From JBBKXP01 sp038251315 (lineage in GTDB: Bacteria > Pseudomonadota > Alphaproteobacteria > Rhodobacterales > Rhodobacteraceae), in contig JBBSBK010000065.1 of NCBI GenBank assembly GCA_038251315.1, forward strand, positions 1 to 21,034: 21,034 nucleotides of DNA, written 5' to 3'. The position numbers were made by a program, and so were the translations under genes. The notes beneath the pieces were generated by a model. That model saw only the letters and a program-made list of their open reading frames with translations, made no database searches and was not told where the DNA came from. Shown here piece by piece: positions 7,551 through 15,468 of this stretch (positions within the stretch are counted from its first letter, which is position 1; every line of letters starts with the position of its first letter).

Positions 7551-8789
7551 TTATTTATAGATCCGCTGACGGGCTGTTTCGAGCCGGTCGAGGATCGCGT
7601 CAAGGTTGCCTGGGATCACCATGAACTCCTGGAAACCTTCCATACCCAATTTGGCCATCTCCGCATTCGCGTCGCGGTCAAAGAACTGCGCGATGCCGCC
7701 CGGTGTGGTCGACAGCAGCTCGAACCCGGCGCTGATGAACGGGTCATCAGAGGCGACGGTCGATCCGGCATTGATCGGCAACTGGCCAAGCGCGGCGTTC
7801 AGTTTGGTCTGCGCATCGGCCGAGGCCATGTAAGCCAGGAACGTCTTGGCGTCATCGACGTTGGTTGCACCAGCCGGGATGTGGATGGTGTCGGTCGGTG
7901 CTTCTTCGGCACGGACCACATCGGGGTTGATCGTCGGGAAGGCCATGAAACCAAGCGTGTCGTTGGTCATCCCGCCTTCTTTGAACACGGCGACCGCGAA
8001 GTTGCCCATGACATAGTTGGCCGCCTTGCCCTGCGCCATCAACGCCGCAGCATCCTGCCAGTCGATCGCCGCATGGTTTTCGGTGATGTAGGGTTGCACC
8101 TTGGCCCATTCGGCAAAGGTTGCCCGCACGCCGTCATCCGTCCACGGGGTTTCACCCGAAGTCAGCGCCATGTGGTAATCATAGCCGTTGGTGCGCAGAT
8201 TCAGATAGTCAAAGATACCAGCACCCGGCCACAGCGCCGAAGTGCCGGTGGTCAGACAGTCGATATCTGCCGCCTTGAACAATTCGCAGTTGGCAACGAA
8301 TTCGTCCCAGGTCGTGGGAACGGTCGCGCCGACCTGTTCATAGGCGGATTTGTTATAGTAGATGCCCCACTGGTAGTAGGTATAGGGCACGCCCCACTGT
8401 TTGCCGTCCATCGTCATCGACGCGGCGGCAGATGCCAGCGAAGTCCCCAGATCGTTGTCGGCCCAGACATCCGACACGTCCATGAATTGCCCGGCCTCGA
8501 CAAAGGGGGCCATCCGGTTTCCGGCATACCAGTTTGCCAGATCGGGCGCGTCGGTGGTCAGAAAGTTGCGGATCGCGGTCTTGTACCCTTCGTGGTCGAA
8601 GTTCTGCAGGACGACGTCGACGTCCGGATTCGCCGCCTCGAAATCGGCGATCAGGGCTTCCATCGCGGCAAGTGGGGCTGCGTCGAAATCGGCATAGTAA
8701 TTGAGCACGCGCTGCTGCGCGATGGCACTTGTGCCGGCGAGCAGGGCTATGGTCAGCGCCAGACCGGCGCTGCGTTTGGTTGGCAACAT
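7551..8789 (-). CDS. lacE: Galactoside ABC transporter solute-binding protein, LacE type
   Basis: The 412-residue protein starts with a Sec signal peptide: MLPTKRSAGL, a hydrophobic stretch, and an AIA cleavage site before Gln25. The mature part is a family 1 extracellular solute-binding protein; it opens VLNYYADFDAAPLAAMEALI and contains NPDVDVVLQNFDHEGYKTAI, the usual first-lobe pattern. It captures the sugar in the periplasm and delivers it to LacFG. It is the first gene of the minus-strand operon, with a strong ribosome site GGGAGG just before the ATG at 8789. The neighbouring alpha- and beta-galactosidases point to galactosides; the specific ligand cannot be read from sequence. Confidence 0.92.
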   Translation of the reverse strand: MLPTKRSAGLALTIALLAGTSAIAQQRVLNYYADFDAAPLAAMEALIADFEAANPDVDVVLQNFDHEGYKTAIRNFLTTDAPDLANWYAGNRMAPFVEAGQFMDVSDVWADNDLGTSLASAAASMTMDGKQWGVPYTYYQWGIYYNKSAYEQVGATVPTTWDEFVANCELFKAADIDCLTTGTSALWPGAGIFDYLNLRTNGYDYHMALTSGETPWTDDGVRATFAEWAKVQPYITENHAAIDWQDAAALMAQGKAANYVMGNFAVAVFKEGGMTNDTLGFMAFPTINPDVVRAEEAPTDTIHIPAGATNVDDAKTFLAYMASADAQTKLNAALGQLPINAGSTVASDDPFISAGFELLSTTPGGIAQFFDRDANAEMAKLGMEGFQEFMVIPGNLDAILDRLETARQRIYK

Positions 8790-8803
8790 GGTTTCCTCCC
8801 TAG

Positions 8804-8837
8804 GTTGCTTCTCAACGTGGTTCCATTATTTGAAACC
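8804..8837. promoter_or_regulatory. Candidate IclR-family operator region upstream of lacE
   Basis: An imperfect dyad at 8819-8837 (GGTTCCATTATTTGAAACC; six of nine pairs match) resembles the AT-centred palindromes bound by IclR-type regulators. A small inverted repeat, GTTG-n5-CAAC, lies beside it at 8804-8816. TTGAA-type motifs also recur at 8830, 8843 and 8850. The position, just downstream of the candidate lacE -10 element, would suit repression by the divergently encoded regulator. Binding is inferred. Confidence 0.38.
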
Positions 8838-8849
8838 GTGTTTTGAATG

Positions 8850-8879
8850 TTGAAATCATAACCGCGACTCGCCTATGGT
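8850..8879 (+). promoter_or_regulatory. Candidate promoter of the iclR-ATPase operon
   Basis: On the plus strand TTGAAA (8850-8855) and TATGGT (8874-8879) are separated by 18 bases. It overlaps the divergent lacE promoter, so one regulator bound here could control both directions. The match is moderate. Confidence 0.38.
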
Positions 8880-8885
8880 TGTCAA
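8855..8885 (-). promoter_or_regulatory. Candidate sigma-70 promoter of the lacE operon
   Basis: On the minus strand a perfect -35 hexamer TTGACA (8885-8880) is followed after 19 bases by TATGAT (8860-8855), five of six matches to the -10 consensus. The spacer is 2 bases longer than ideal. Transcription would start near 8848 and give a leader of about 60 bases. Confidence 0.45.
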
Positions 8886-8939
8886 CAGCAGAGAGTCGGG
8901 TCGACGGGGAATCGGCTGCCCTGCGGGAGGATACATCGG

Positions 8940-9767
8940 ATGATCGCAACCGGCCCCAACGCGGGCGACGGCACGGTTGGCAAGGCTCTTGGGGTTCTTG
9001 ACCAGATCGCCGCCTTTGGGCGTCCGGTTCGCTTTGGCGAATTGCTGGATGCATCCCCATTTCCCAAGGCGACACTCTATCGGCTGGTGCAGACGCTGAC
9101 ATCGCAAGGCATGCTGGCATTTGACCGCGACAGGCAAACCTATGCCCCCGGTGTGCGTCTGGTCCGGCTGGCCCATGCGGCATGGGCGCAGTCGTCGCTT
9201 GCCCCGATCGCCCGCCCGCATCTGGATGACCTCAGCCGCGCCGTGGGCGAAACCGTGCATCTGGCGCAGCTTGATCACGCGCAGGTTCTGTATGTCGATA
9301 AACGCAATGCCGCGCAGCCGGTCGATATGTTTTCCGAGGCGGGCAAGGTCGGGCCCGCCTATTGCACGGGGGTGGGCAAAGTGATGTTGGCGTTTCTGCC
9401 CGACGATGTGCTGGAACGCACCCTGTCGCAGCAATCCTATCACCGCTTCAGCGCACAGACGATCGGGTCGGAAACCGCGCTACGGGCCGAACTGGCCGAT
9501 ATTCGCAACATTGGCTACGGCTTTGATCGCGAAGAGCACGAACCGGGTATCATCTGCGTTGCCGTCCCGATTCTGACCGACACGGGGCGGATGCAGGGCG
9601 GTCTGTCGGTAACCAGCACCACCCGGCGCACCAATCTGGCCGGGCTGGAAAAGCTGGTGCCGCTGTTGCAGCGTACAGCGGACCGGATATCGCGCGACGC
9701 CCGCAACTGGCGCTTTCCCGACCCCGCGATAATAGACTCGACCCCCGCAACAATTACAGGAACATAG
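8940..9767 (+). CDS. IclR-family transcriptional regulator of the galactoside operon
   Basis: The 275-residue protein has an N-terminal winged helix-turn-helix (about 13-75, with the recognition helix around FPKATLYRLVQTLTSQGML) and a C-terminal IclR effector domain (about 85-255). The effector domain includes GVGKVMLAFLP and the block EEHEPGIICVAVPI. It is divergent from lacE and 3 bases ahead of the transporter ATPase, the usual position for a local regulator of sugar catabolism. A Shine-Dalgarno GGGAGG lies at 8925-8930, nine bases before the ATG. The effector is probably galactose, a galactonate intermediate or the imported galactoside; whether it represses or activates is not visible. 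Confidence 0.92.
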   Translation: MIATGPNAGDGTVGKALGVLDQIAAFGRPVRFGELLDASPFPKATLYRLVQTLTSQGMLAFDRDRQTYAPGVRLVRLAHAAWAQSSLAPIARPHLDDLSRAVGETVHLAQLDHAQVLYVDKRNAAQPVDMFSEAGKVGPAYCTGVGKVMLAFLPDDVLERTLSQQSYHRFSAQTIGSETALRAELADIRNIGYGFDREEHEPGIICVAVPILTDTGRMQGGLSVTSTTRRTNLAGLEKLVPLLQRTADRISRDARNWRFPDPAIIDSTPATITGT

Positions 9768-9770
9768 ATC

Positions 9771-10832
9771 ATGTCAGGCGTCACGCTGCAGAAGGTGGTC
9801 AAGAAATACGGCGATGTGCAGGTCATTCATGGCGTCGATCTGGGGATCGCGGACGGTGAATTCTGCGTCTTTGTCGGGCCGTCGGGCTGTGGCAAATCGA
9901 CGTTGCTGCGGATGGTTGCCGGACTTGAGGAAACGACTGCAGGCGGTATCCGCATCGGTGATCGCGACGTCACCCATCTGGACCCGTCCGAACGCGGTGT
10001 GGCAATGGTTTTCCAGACCTACGCGCTGTATCCGCACATGACGGTCAAGGAAAACATGGGCTTCGGCCTCAAGATGAACCGCCATCCCAAGGCCGAGATC
10101 GAGGCCAAGGTGGCCGAGGCGTCGCGCATCCTGAAACTTGACGACTACCTTGCCCGCAAGCCCGCCGCATTGTCGGGCGGGCAGCGGCAGCGCGTCAGCA
10201 TCGGACGCGCCATTGTGCGCGGACCGGAAGTGTTCCTGTTTGACGAACCCCTGTCCAACCTCGATGCCGAACTGCGGGTCGAAATGCGCGTCGAAATCGC
10301 CCGCCTGCATAAAGAGATTGGCGCGACGATGATCTACGTCACCCACGATCAGGTCGAGGCGATGACGCTCGCCGACAAGATCGTCGTGCTGCGCAAGGGC
10401 GTGATCGAACAGGTCGGCGCGCCGATGGACCTGTATCACGACCCCGATAACCGCTTTGTCGCCGGTTTCATCGGCAGCCCGGCCATGAACTTTCTGGCGG
10501 GCAAAGCCGGGAATGGCGGGGTTGACGTGCCGGGACTGAAAGCGACCCTTTCAGTGCCACTGGCACCCGCCTACAAGGGCCACCCGATCACGGTGGGCCT
10601 GCGCCCGGAACATCTGGTGATCGATCCCGCAGGCGACACGCTGGCGGTCGATATGACTGAAAATCTGGGCGGCGTGTCATATGCTTATCTGGTTGCAGAT
10701 ACGGGTGAAAAGATCGTTGTCGAACAGCGTGGTGAGGCCGGGGTCAAACCGGGCGCGCGGGTCGGGCTGAAGGTCGATCCGGCCCGGGCCTATCTGTTCG
10801 ATGCCAAGTCCGAGGCGCGGATCAGGGGGTAA
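9771..10832 (+). CDS. lacK: Carbohydrate ABC transporter ATPase, LacK/UgpC/MsmX type
   Basis: The 353-residue ATPase powers sugar import by the LacEFG components encoded on the other strand. Walker A is GPSGCGKST (36-44), the Q-loop Gln82, the signature LSGGQRQR (134-141), Walker B VFLFDEP (154-160) and the switch His192. The C-terminal third is a TOBE/OB-fold region as in MalK-type subunits, with GLRPEHL as its marker. It begins three bases after the iclR stop with AGGAA upstream, so the two genes are co-transcribed. Subunits of this class can serve more than one importer. It ends three bases from the convergent soeC stop. Confidence 0.94.
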   Translation: MSGVTLQKVVKKYGDVQVIHGVDLGIADGEFCVFVGPSGCGKSTLLRMVAGLEETTAGGIRIGDRDVTHLDPSERGVAMVFQTYALYPHMTVKENMGFGLKMNRHPKAEIEAKVAEASRILKLDDYLARKPAALSGGQRQRVSIGRAIVRGPEVFLFDEPLSNLDAELRVEMRVEIARLHKEIGATMIYVTHDQVEAMTLADKIVVLRKGVIEQVGAPMDLYHDPDNRFVAGFIGSPAMNFLAGKAGNGGVDVPGLKATLSVPLAPAYKGHPITVGLRPEHLVIDPAGDTLAVDMTENLGGVSYAYLVADTGEKIVVEQRGEAGVKPGARVGLKVDPARAYLFDAKSEARIRG

Positions 10833-10835
10833 CCC

Positions 10836-11708
10836 CTAGCGCTTGCCGTAATACAGGCCGACCACATGTTCGGCCTGCGCAAAGAACAGCCAGCGAACGG
10901 CGAGAATTCCAGTGATGTGGCTGACGACGGCCAGCAGCGCCCACCAGTGGTTGAAAGGCAGCAGAAGCAGGATGATCGGCGCGACATAACCCAGGCCCAG
11001 CCCGATCACGCGCAGTTGCATCGCATGTTTGCGACCAACCACGTGAACGAATTCACGCAGCAGGAAATTGGTGCCGGTGTGGGGTGGTTCAAAGGCCCGC
11101 ACGCGGCCCATCTGCCCCAGCCCGGTCGCCGTGTTCATCGTGGTGCCCGACCGCGCGAACAGCCCATCACCGACCAGCCAGTTGATGACCTGCACGACTC
11201 CTGCAATTGCAATCAGCGGCAGCGCAAAACGCACCTGCCCGGCCAGCAGTGCGCCGCCGCCTAGCGACAGCGCGAGGAACAGCGCGGGCGTCGTCCAGTG
11301 CCGCCAGCGCGGGACGGTTTTAAGCTGGGAGTAGATCATCGACGTGGTGAACACTGTGGCGACGGCCCCCAGCGATCCCAGCCAACCCAGCGGCACAATG
11401 CGTGTCGCAGCAAAGACCAGCCCGGCCCCGTAGACGGCCATGACCAATAGGGTTGCGACGGCCGCGATCCCTTCGCGTGACAGCCAGCTTGTCTGCCATT
11501 GGCTGAACGCCTTGATCGCGCGTTCCGGGCGGCCAAGGTGGAAGGTAGATGCCAGCAGCCCGCCGACCGCCGACACGTAGGCAATGGTGAAAAAGGCAAT
11601 CGCCGTCCAGCCGGTCGGCGCGGGCATGCCGATGCCTAGCCAGAACAGCAGGCCGAACCCAAGGCCGCTGAAAGTGGTAAAGATGATGACGGCCGGCGAC
11701 GGATGCAT
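10836..11708 (-). CDS. soeC: Sulfite dehydrogenase (quinone) membrane anchor subunit SoeC, DmsC family
   Basis: The 290-residue protein is an integral membrane anchor of the DmsC family with about eight hydrophobic segments. It carries the family motif STFHLGRPERAIKAF near residues 54-68. It would anchor SoeAB on the cytoplasmic face and pass electrons from sulfite to quinone. It directly abuts soeB, its ATG beginning at the base after the soeB stop. DMSO reductase DmsC belongs to the same family; the sulfite assignment comes from the untargeted SoeA subunit and the xsc-pta neighbourhood. Confidence 0.87.
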   Translation of the reverse strand: MHPSPAVIIFTTFSGLGFGLLFWLGIGMPAPTGWTAIAFFTIAYVSAVGGLLASTFHLGRPERAIKAFSQWQTSWLSREGIAAVATLLVMAVYGAGLVFAATRIVPLGWLGSLGAVATVFTTSMIYSQLKTVPRWRHWTTPALFLALSLGGGALLAGQVRFALPLIAIAGVVQVINWLVGDGLFARSGTTMNTATGLGQMGRVRAFEPPHTGTNFLLREFVHVVGRKHAMQLRVIGLGLGYVAPIILLLLPFNHWWALLAVVSHITGILAVRWLFFAQAEHVVGLYYGKR

Positions 11709-12470
11709 TTACCTTGTCCCGCCGGGCAGAGCTGTCAGGGCCTTGTCCAGCCAGCTGATAAACCCCTTGGGGCTATCCGCTACAGGGGCCAGAAACGGGG
11801 CGAGGATGTCGTACTGCGGTTCGACGTCCTTGGGCCGGGGGGGCAGATATTTGTTGACCGGCTTGGTCCCCTGTTCGGGCATCAGATCGAACCCGCCGCG
11901 TTCGACCACCAACAAGCTGACCGCGCTGTCGGCATCCCCCAGATCGCCGAAATGCCGCGCCCCGGCGGGACAGGTGCGCACGCAGGCGGGGACGCGGTCA
12001 ACCTCGGGCAGGTTTTCGTTGTAGATGCGGTCGACGCACAGGGTGCATTTCTTCATCACGCCCGCCGCCGCGTCCAACTCGCGGGCGCCATATGGGCAGG
12101 CCCAGGCACACAGCGAACAGCCGATGCAGGCATCTTCGTTGACCAGCACGATCCCGTCTTCGGCCCGTTTATAGCTGGCCCCCGTCGGGCAAACGGTGAC
12201 GCAGGGGGCGTCGTCGCAGTGCAGGCAGGATTTGGGGAAGTGGATAAGTTTGGCGGTGCCTTCGGCGGGCTGCACTTCATAGGAATGGACGCGGTTCAGG
12301 AAGGTGCCGGTGGGGTCGGCGCCGTAGGGGTCCTGGTCGGACAGGGGTGCGCCGTAGTTTTCGGTGTTCCAGCCTTTGCACGACACCACGCAGGCGTGGC
12401 AACCTACGCAGGTATCAAGGTCGATGACGAGGCCGAGTTTGACTTCTGAGGGGGGCGGAAGCTGGGTCAT
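11709..12470 (-). CDS. soeB: Sulfite dehydrogenase iron-sulfur subunit SoeB (four [4Fe-4S] clusters)
   Basis: The 253-residue ferredoxin-like subunit has four cysteine groups: 21/24/27/31, 82/85/90/94, 115/118/121/125 and 142/145/163/167. It thus has the sixteen ligands for four [4Fe-4S] clusters, as in DmsB and SoeB. It relays electrons from the molybdenum subunit to the membrane anchor. I chose the ATG at 12470 (MTQLPPPSEVKLGLVID). A start at 12506 would place the 24-base palindrome inside the gene and adds a non-family N-terminus. GGGG at 12481-12478 is the likely ribosome site and partly overlaps that palindrome. Confidence 0.9.
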   Translation of the reverse strand: MTQLPPPSEVKLGLVIDLDTCVGCHACVVSCKGWNTENYGAPLSDQDPYGADPTGTFLNRVHSYEVQPAEGTAKLIHFPKSCLHCDDAPCVTVCPTGASYKRAEDGIVLVNEDACIGCSLCAWACPYGARELDAAAGVMKKCTLCVDRIYNENLPEVDRVPACVRTCPAGARHFGDLGDADSAVSLLVVERGGFDLMPEQGTKPVNKYLPPRPKDVEPQYDILAPFLAPVADSPKGFISWLDKALTALPGGTR

Positions 12471-12479
12471 GCGCGCACC

Positions 12480-12503
12480 CCAAGACTTTTGCAAAAGTCT
12501 TGG
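12480..12503. repeat. Perfect 24-bp palindrome upstream of soeB
   Basis: The half-site CCAAGACTTTTG is followed immediately by its exact reverse complement, with no spacer. It lies 9 bases upstream of the soeB ATG, and its last two bases on the minus strand form part of the GGGG ribosome site. As RNA it would fold into a hairpin with a small loop (A/U core, G/C base). It may be a member of a dispersed palindromic family of Rhodobacteraceae; this is my recollection and needs a genome search. Confidence 0.75.
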
Positions 12504-12525
12504 CAAATGTCATGCAAGACATTTG
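12504..12525. repeat. Second palindrome, 22 bp with one mismatched pair
   Basis: CAAATGTC (12504-12511) pairs with GACATTTG (12518-12525) around ATGCAA. The two palindromes abut, and outer TGG/CCA bases (12501-12503, 12528-12530) extend this stem across a 2-base bulge. Confidence 0.65.
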
Positions 12526-12577
12526 GACCAGACTTGCGATTGGCGGGAATCGGGGAAGAAACCGGAGCCTCCGGCGG

Positions 12578-12598
12578 GAGTTGTTTTTGCAAAGTGAA
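12578..12598 (-). repeat. Dispersed intergenic repeat, copy 2
   Basis: The plus strand reads GAGTTGTT, TTT, GCAAAGTGAA. It lies in the 136-base gap between the soeA stop (12607) and soeB. Next to it is a small hairpin, CCGGA-GCC-TCCGG (12562-12574), and then the two palindromes, making a composite intergenic element. Copies 1 and 3 match at all positions except the central three. Confidence 0.65.
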
Positions 12599-12606
12599 TG
12601 CGGGCG

Positions 12607-15435
12607 TCATTTGCCCACCTTCCACGTCAGTTCATCTGGCCCCTTGCCGACGGGCGACGTGATCGGCGGCAGCACCGGTTGGCTTTCGTCGGGCGAACCG
12701 CTGCGTTCGATTTTCACCCGCAGGTCGAACCATGCCGCCTGTCCGGTGATCGGATCCGAATTGGCCCAGCGCATGCCGTCACCCTTGTGTGGCAACAGTT
12801 CGTGGATCAGGTGGTTGAGCAGAAACCCTTTTGTCGCCTCGGGCGCGTCGGTGTCCAGCGCCCAAGTGCCCTTGCGTTTGCCGATGGCGTTCCACGTCCA
12901 GACGGTGTTTTCGTTCAAGCTGGCCTGATGCGCCACCGGCACCGTAATCGACCCATGTACGGATGTGACCCGCGCCCAATCGCCGTCCCTGAACCCGTTC
13001 GCGTCCCAGATTTTCGTCGGCACGTAGAGCGGGTTGTGGCCGTGGATTTGTCGCAGCCATGCGTTCTGGCCACCCCATGAATGATACATCGCCATTGGTC
13101 GCTGGGTGAGCGCGTGGACCGGGTATTCGACCGGATCGACATGGCCGTCACTGAACGGCGGATACCAGATCGGCAGCGGGTCCATCGTGGCGATGATCCG
13201 GCCGCGCAGATGGTCGGGGGGCTGGCGCGGCCCTTCGCCTTCGGCGGCGAGTTGGAAGCGGCGCAGGGGTTCGGCATAAAGCTGAAAGATGTAGGGTTGC
13301 GGGCTGTCGTAAAAGCCCATCTTGACCGCCCAGTCCTGATAGTTCCGGCTGAACGGTTTGTAATAGGCGCAGTCGGCGGGCACGTGTTCGACCCAGAACC
13401 CGCCGTTGGCGATATAGCTGTCGATCTGCCCTTCGTTCGGCGCGCCGCGTCCATTCTGCAACCCGGTATCGCCCATCCGCCAGCCGGCCAGTGGACCGAT
13501 GCCGGGGCGGCGGATGTGGTTGGTGATGTAATCGGCGTAATCAACGTATTTCGCGCTGCCGTCGTCGTTGACGAACCCCGGCAGTTGCAGCCGCGCCCCA
13601 AGGTCGCACAGCACCGACTGGAACCCGCGCACGTTCCTGTCGGGTTCCACCACCGGCCAGCGGATCGCGTCGGCGACCGCGTCGGCCTCGCTGATCGGGC
13701 GGTCCAGCAGCGAGATGCAGTCGTGTCGTTCAAGGTAGGTCGTATCGGGCAGGATCAGGTCGGCGTAGGCAACCATTTCGGATGAATAGGCATCCGAATA
13801 GATGATGTGCGGGATGACGTAATCGCCGCTGTCGTCCGTATCCGTTAGCATCTGCATGACGCCGCCGGTGTTCATCGACGAATTCCACGACATGTTGGCC
13901 ATATACATGAACAGCGTGTCGATCTCGTAGGGATCGCCCGCGTGGGCGTTGCTGATGACCATGTGCATCAGCCCGTGCGCCGACATCGGGTTTTCCCATG
14001 AAAACGCCTTGTCGATCCGCGCCGGGTTGCCCGCGGGGTCGAGGCAGAGGTCTTCTGGCCCCTGCGGATAACCCAGATGTGGGCCATTCAGGGGTTGCCC
14101 CGGTGTGACTTTGCAATGCGGTTTAGGGTGGGCGGTGGCCGGTTTCGGATAGGGCGGTTTGAACCGCATGCCGCCGGGAGTTTCGACCGCGCCGAGCAGG
14201 ATTTGCAGGGTGTGCAGGGCGCGGCAAGTTTGGAAGCCGTTACTGTGCGCAGAAATCCCGCGCATGGCGTGGAACGACACGGGGCGGCCGATCATCTGGG
14301 TGTGTTCGCGACCCCGGAAATCGGTCCACGGACGGTCCAGCGTGATTGCCTCGTCAAAGGCCACACGCGCCAGATCGGCGGCGATGGCGCGGATGCGCTG
14401 GGCCGGGATGCCGCAGCGGTCGGCGACCTTTTCGGGGGCGTGGTCGTCGGACAGATAGCGGTCGGCCATCAGGTGAAAGACCGGGCGGTGCGTGATGCCT
14501 TTGGCGCGGTAGGTGTTGGCCAGATCGGGTTCGACCCCTTCACCGTCCCAGCGCGCCAGCTTGCCGGTGCGCCTGTCGATCACCTGCGGATTGCCGTCCT
14601 GATCGCGCAGCAGCAGGCCATTTTGCGGCGATTTGGGGTCTTCGTTCACGAGGCAGGATGCGTTGGTGTAATGCGCGAGGTAGTGCAGATCGATCTTGCC
14701 CGCCTGCATCAGCAGATGCACCAGCGACAGGATGAACAGCCCGTCGGTGCCTGGTGTGATCCCGATCCAGTCGTCGGCGACGGCGTTATAGCCGGTGCGG
14801 ATCGGGTTGACGCCGATCATTCGCGCACCCCGCGCCTTGACTTTGGCGATGCCCATCTTGACCGGGTTGCTGTCGTGGTCCTCGGCGACACCGAACAGCA
14901 TGAACAGTTTGGTATGGTCCCAGTCGGGTTGACCGAATTCCCAGAACGCGCCGCCAATCGTATAGATCCCGGCCGCCGCCATGTTGACGCTGCAGAACCC
15001 GCCGTGTGTGGCGTAATTGGGGGTGCCGTAAGCTTGGGCCCAGAACGACGTGAGCGCTTGCGACTGATCGCGTCCGGTAAAGAACGCGAGCTTTTCTGGG
15101 GCGGTATCGCGGATCGGTTGCAGCCAACCGGTCGCGATTGTCAGAGCCTCTTCCCAGCTGATTTCCTCAAATTCGCCCGAGCCGCGTGGTCCAGTCCTTT
15201 TCAGGGGCGCGCGCAGTCGCGAGGGCGCGTTGTGCTGCATGATCCCGGCGCTGCCCTTGGCACACAGCACGCCTTTGTTGACAGGATGATCGCGGTTGCC
15301 TTCGATATAGGCGACCTTGCCCTGTTTCATATGCACGTCGATGCCACAGCGGCAGGCGCACATGTAGCAGGTCGTCTTGCGCACCTCGTCCGAAACTGGT
15401 GGCGACAGATCGAGGGTGGGAGAGGGAATGCTCAT
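12607..15435 (-). CDS. soeA: Sulfite dehydrogenase (quinone) molybdopterin catalytic subunit SoeA
   Basis: The 942-residue protein is a DMSO-reductase-family molybdoenzyme. Near the N-terminus TTCYMCACRCGIDVH (21-35) and VLCAKGS (57-62) supply Cys23, Cys26, Cys30 and Cys58 for the [4Fe-4S] cluster. The bis-MGD domains follow, and the molybdopterin dinucleotide-binding domain occupies about the last 180 residues. There is no twin-arginine signal, as expected for cytoplasm-facing SoeA and unlike exported DmsA or PsrA. Cys148 in HGGFCSVNM may be the Mo ligand, a tentative reading. The protein oxidises sulfite released by Xsc to sulfate. It starts 33 bases after ackA. A reductase or thiosulfate-type function is the alternative, but the context strongly favours sulfite oxidation. 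Confidence 0.88.
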   Translation of the reverse strand: MSIPSPTLDLSPPVSDEVRKTTCYMCACRCGIDVHMKQGKVAYIEGNRDHPVNKGVLCAKGSAGIMQHNAPSRLRAPLKRTGPRGSGEFEEISWEEALTIATGWLQPIRDTAPEKLAFFTGRDQSQALTSFWAQAYGTPNYATHGGFCSVNMAAAGIYTIGGAFWEFGQPDWDHTKLFMLFGVAEDHDSNPVKMGIAKVKARGARMIGVNPIRTGYNAVADDWIGITPGTDGLFILSLVHLLMQAGKIDLHYLAHYTNASCLVNEDPKSPQNGLLLRDQDGNPQVIDRRTGKLARWDGEGVEPDLANTYRAKGITHRPVFHLMADRYLSDDHAPEKVADRCGIPAQRIRAIAADLARVAFDEAITLDRPWTDFRGREHTQMIGRPVSFHAMRGISAHSNGFQTCRALHTLQILLGAVETPGGMRFKPPYPKPATAHPKPHCKVTPGQPLNGPHLGYPQGPEDLCLDPAGNPARIDKAFSWENPMSAHGLMHMVISNAHAGDPYEIDTLFMYMANMSWNSSMNTGGVMQMLTDTDDSGDYVIPHIIYSDAYSSEMVAYADLILPDTTYLERHDCISLLDRPISEADAVADAIRWPVVEPDRNVRGFQSVLCDLGARLQLPGFVNDDGSAKYVDYADYITNHIRRPGIGPLAGWRMGDTGLQNGRGAPNEGQIDSYIANGGFWVEHVPADCAYYKPFSRNYQDWAVKMGFYDSPQPYIFQLYAEPLRRFQLAAEGEGPRQPPDHLRGRIIATMDPLPIWYPPFSDGHVDPVEYPVHALTQRPMAMYHSWGGQNAWLRQIHGHNPLYVPTKIWDANGFRDGDWARVTSVHGSITVPVAHQASLNENTVWTWNAIGKRKGTWALDTDAPEATKGFLLNHLIHELLPHKGDGMRWANSDPITGQAAWFDLRVKIERSGSPDESQPVLPPITSPVGKGPDELTWKVGK

Positions 15436-15468
15436 GTCATTGGTTCTGTCAGGTGCGGGCGGGCAGGG

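Noticed and set aside
7479..8846. Plus-strand open frame of about 455 codons opposite lacE
   Set aside because: It runs antisense through lacE, which has a signal peptide and clear binding-protein features. There is no ribosome site and no recognisable domain.
12471..12506. Earlier ATG for soeB at 12506
   Set aside because: It would translate the palindrome and add 12 residues absent from the family. The ATG at 12470 has GGGG at a good distance.
10836..15435. DMSO reductase dmsABC as the identity of the molybdoenzyme genes
   Set aside because: SoeA has no twin-arginine signal and the genes follow xsc-pta-ackA, which fits sulfite oxidation much better. Only a phylogeny can settle it fully.
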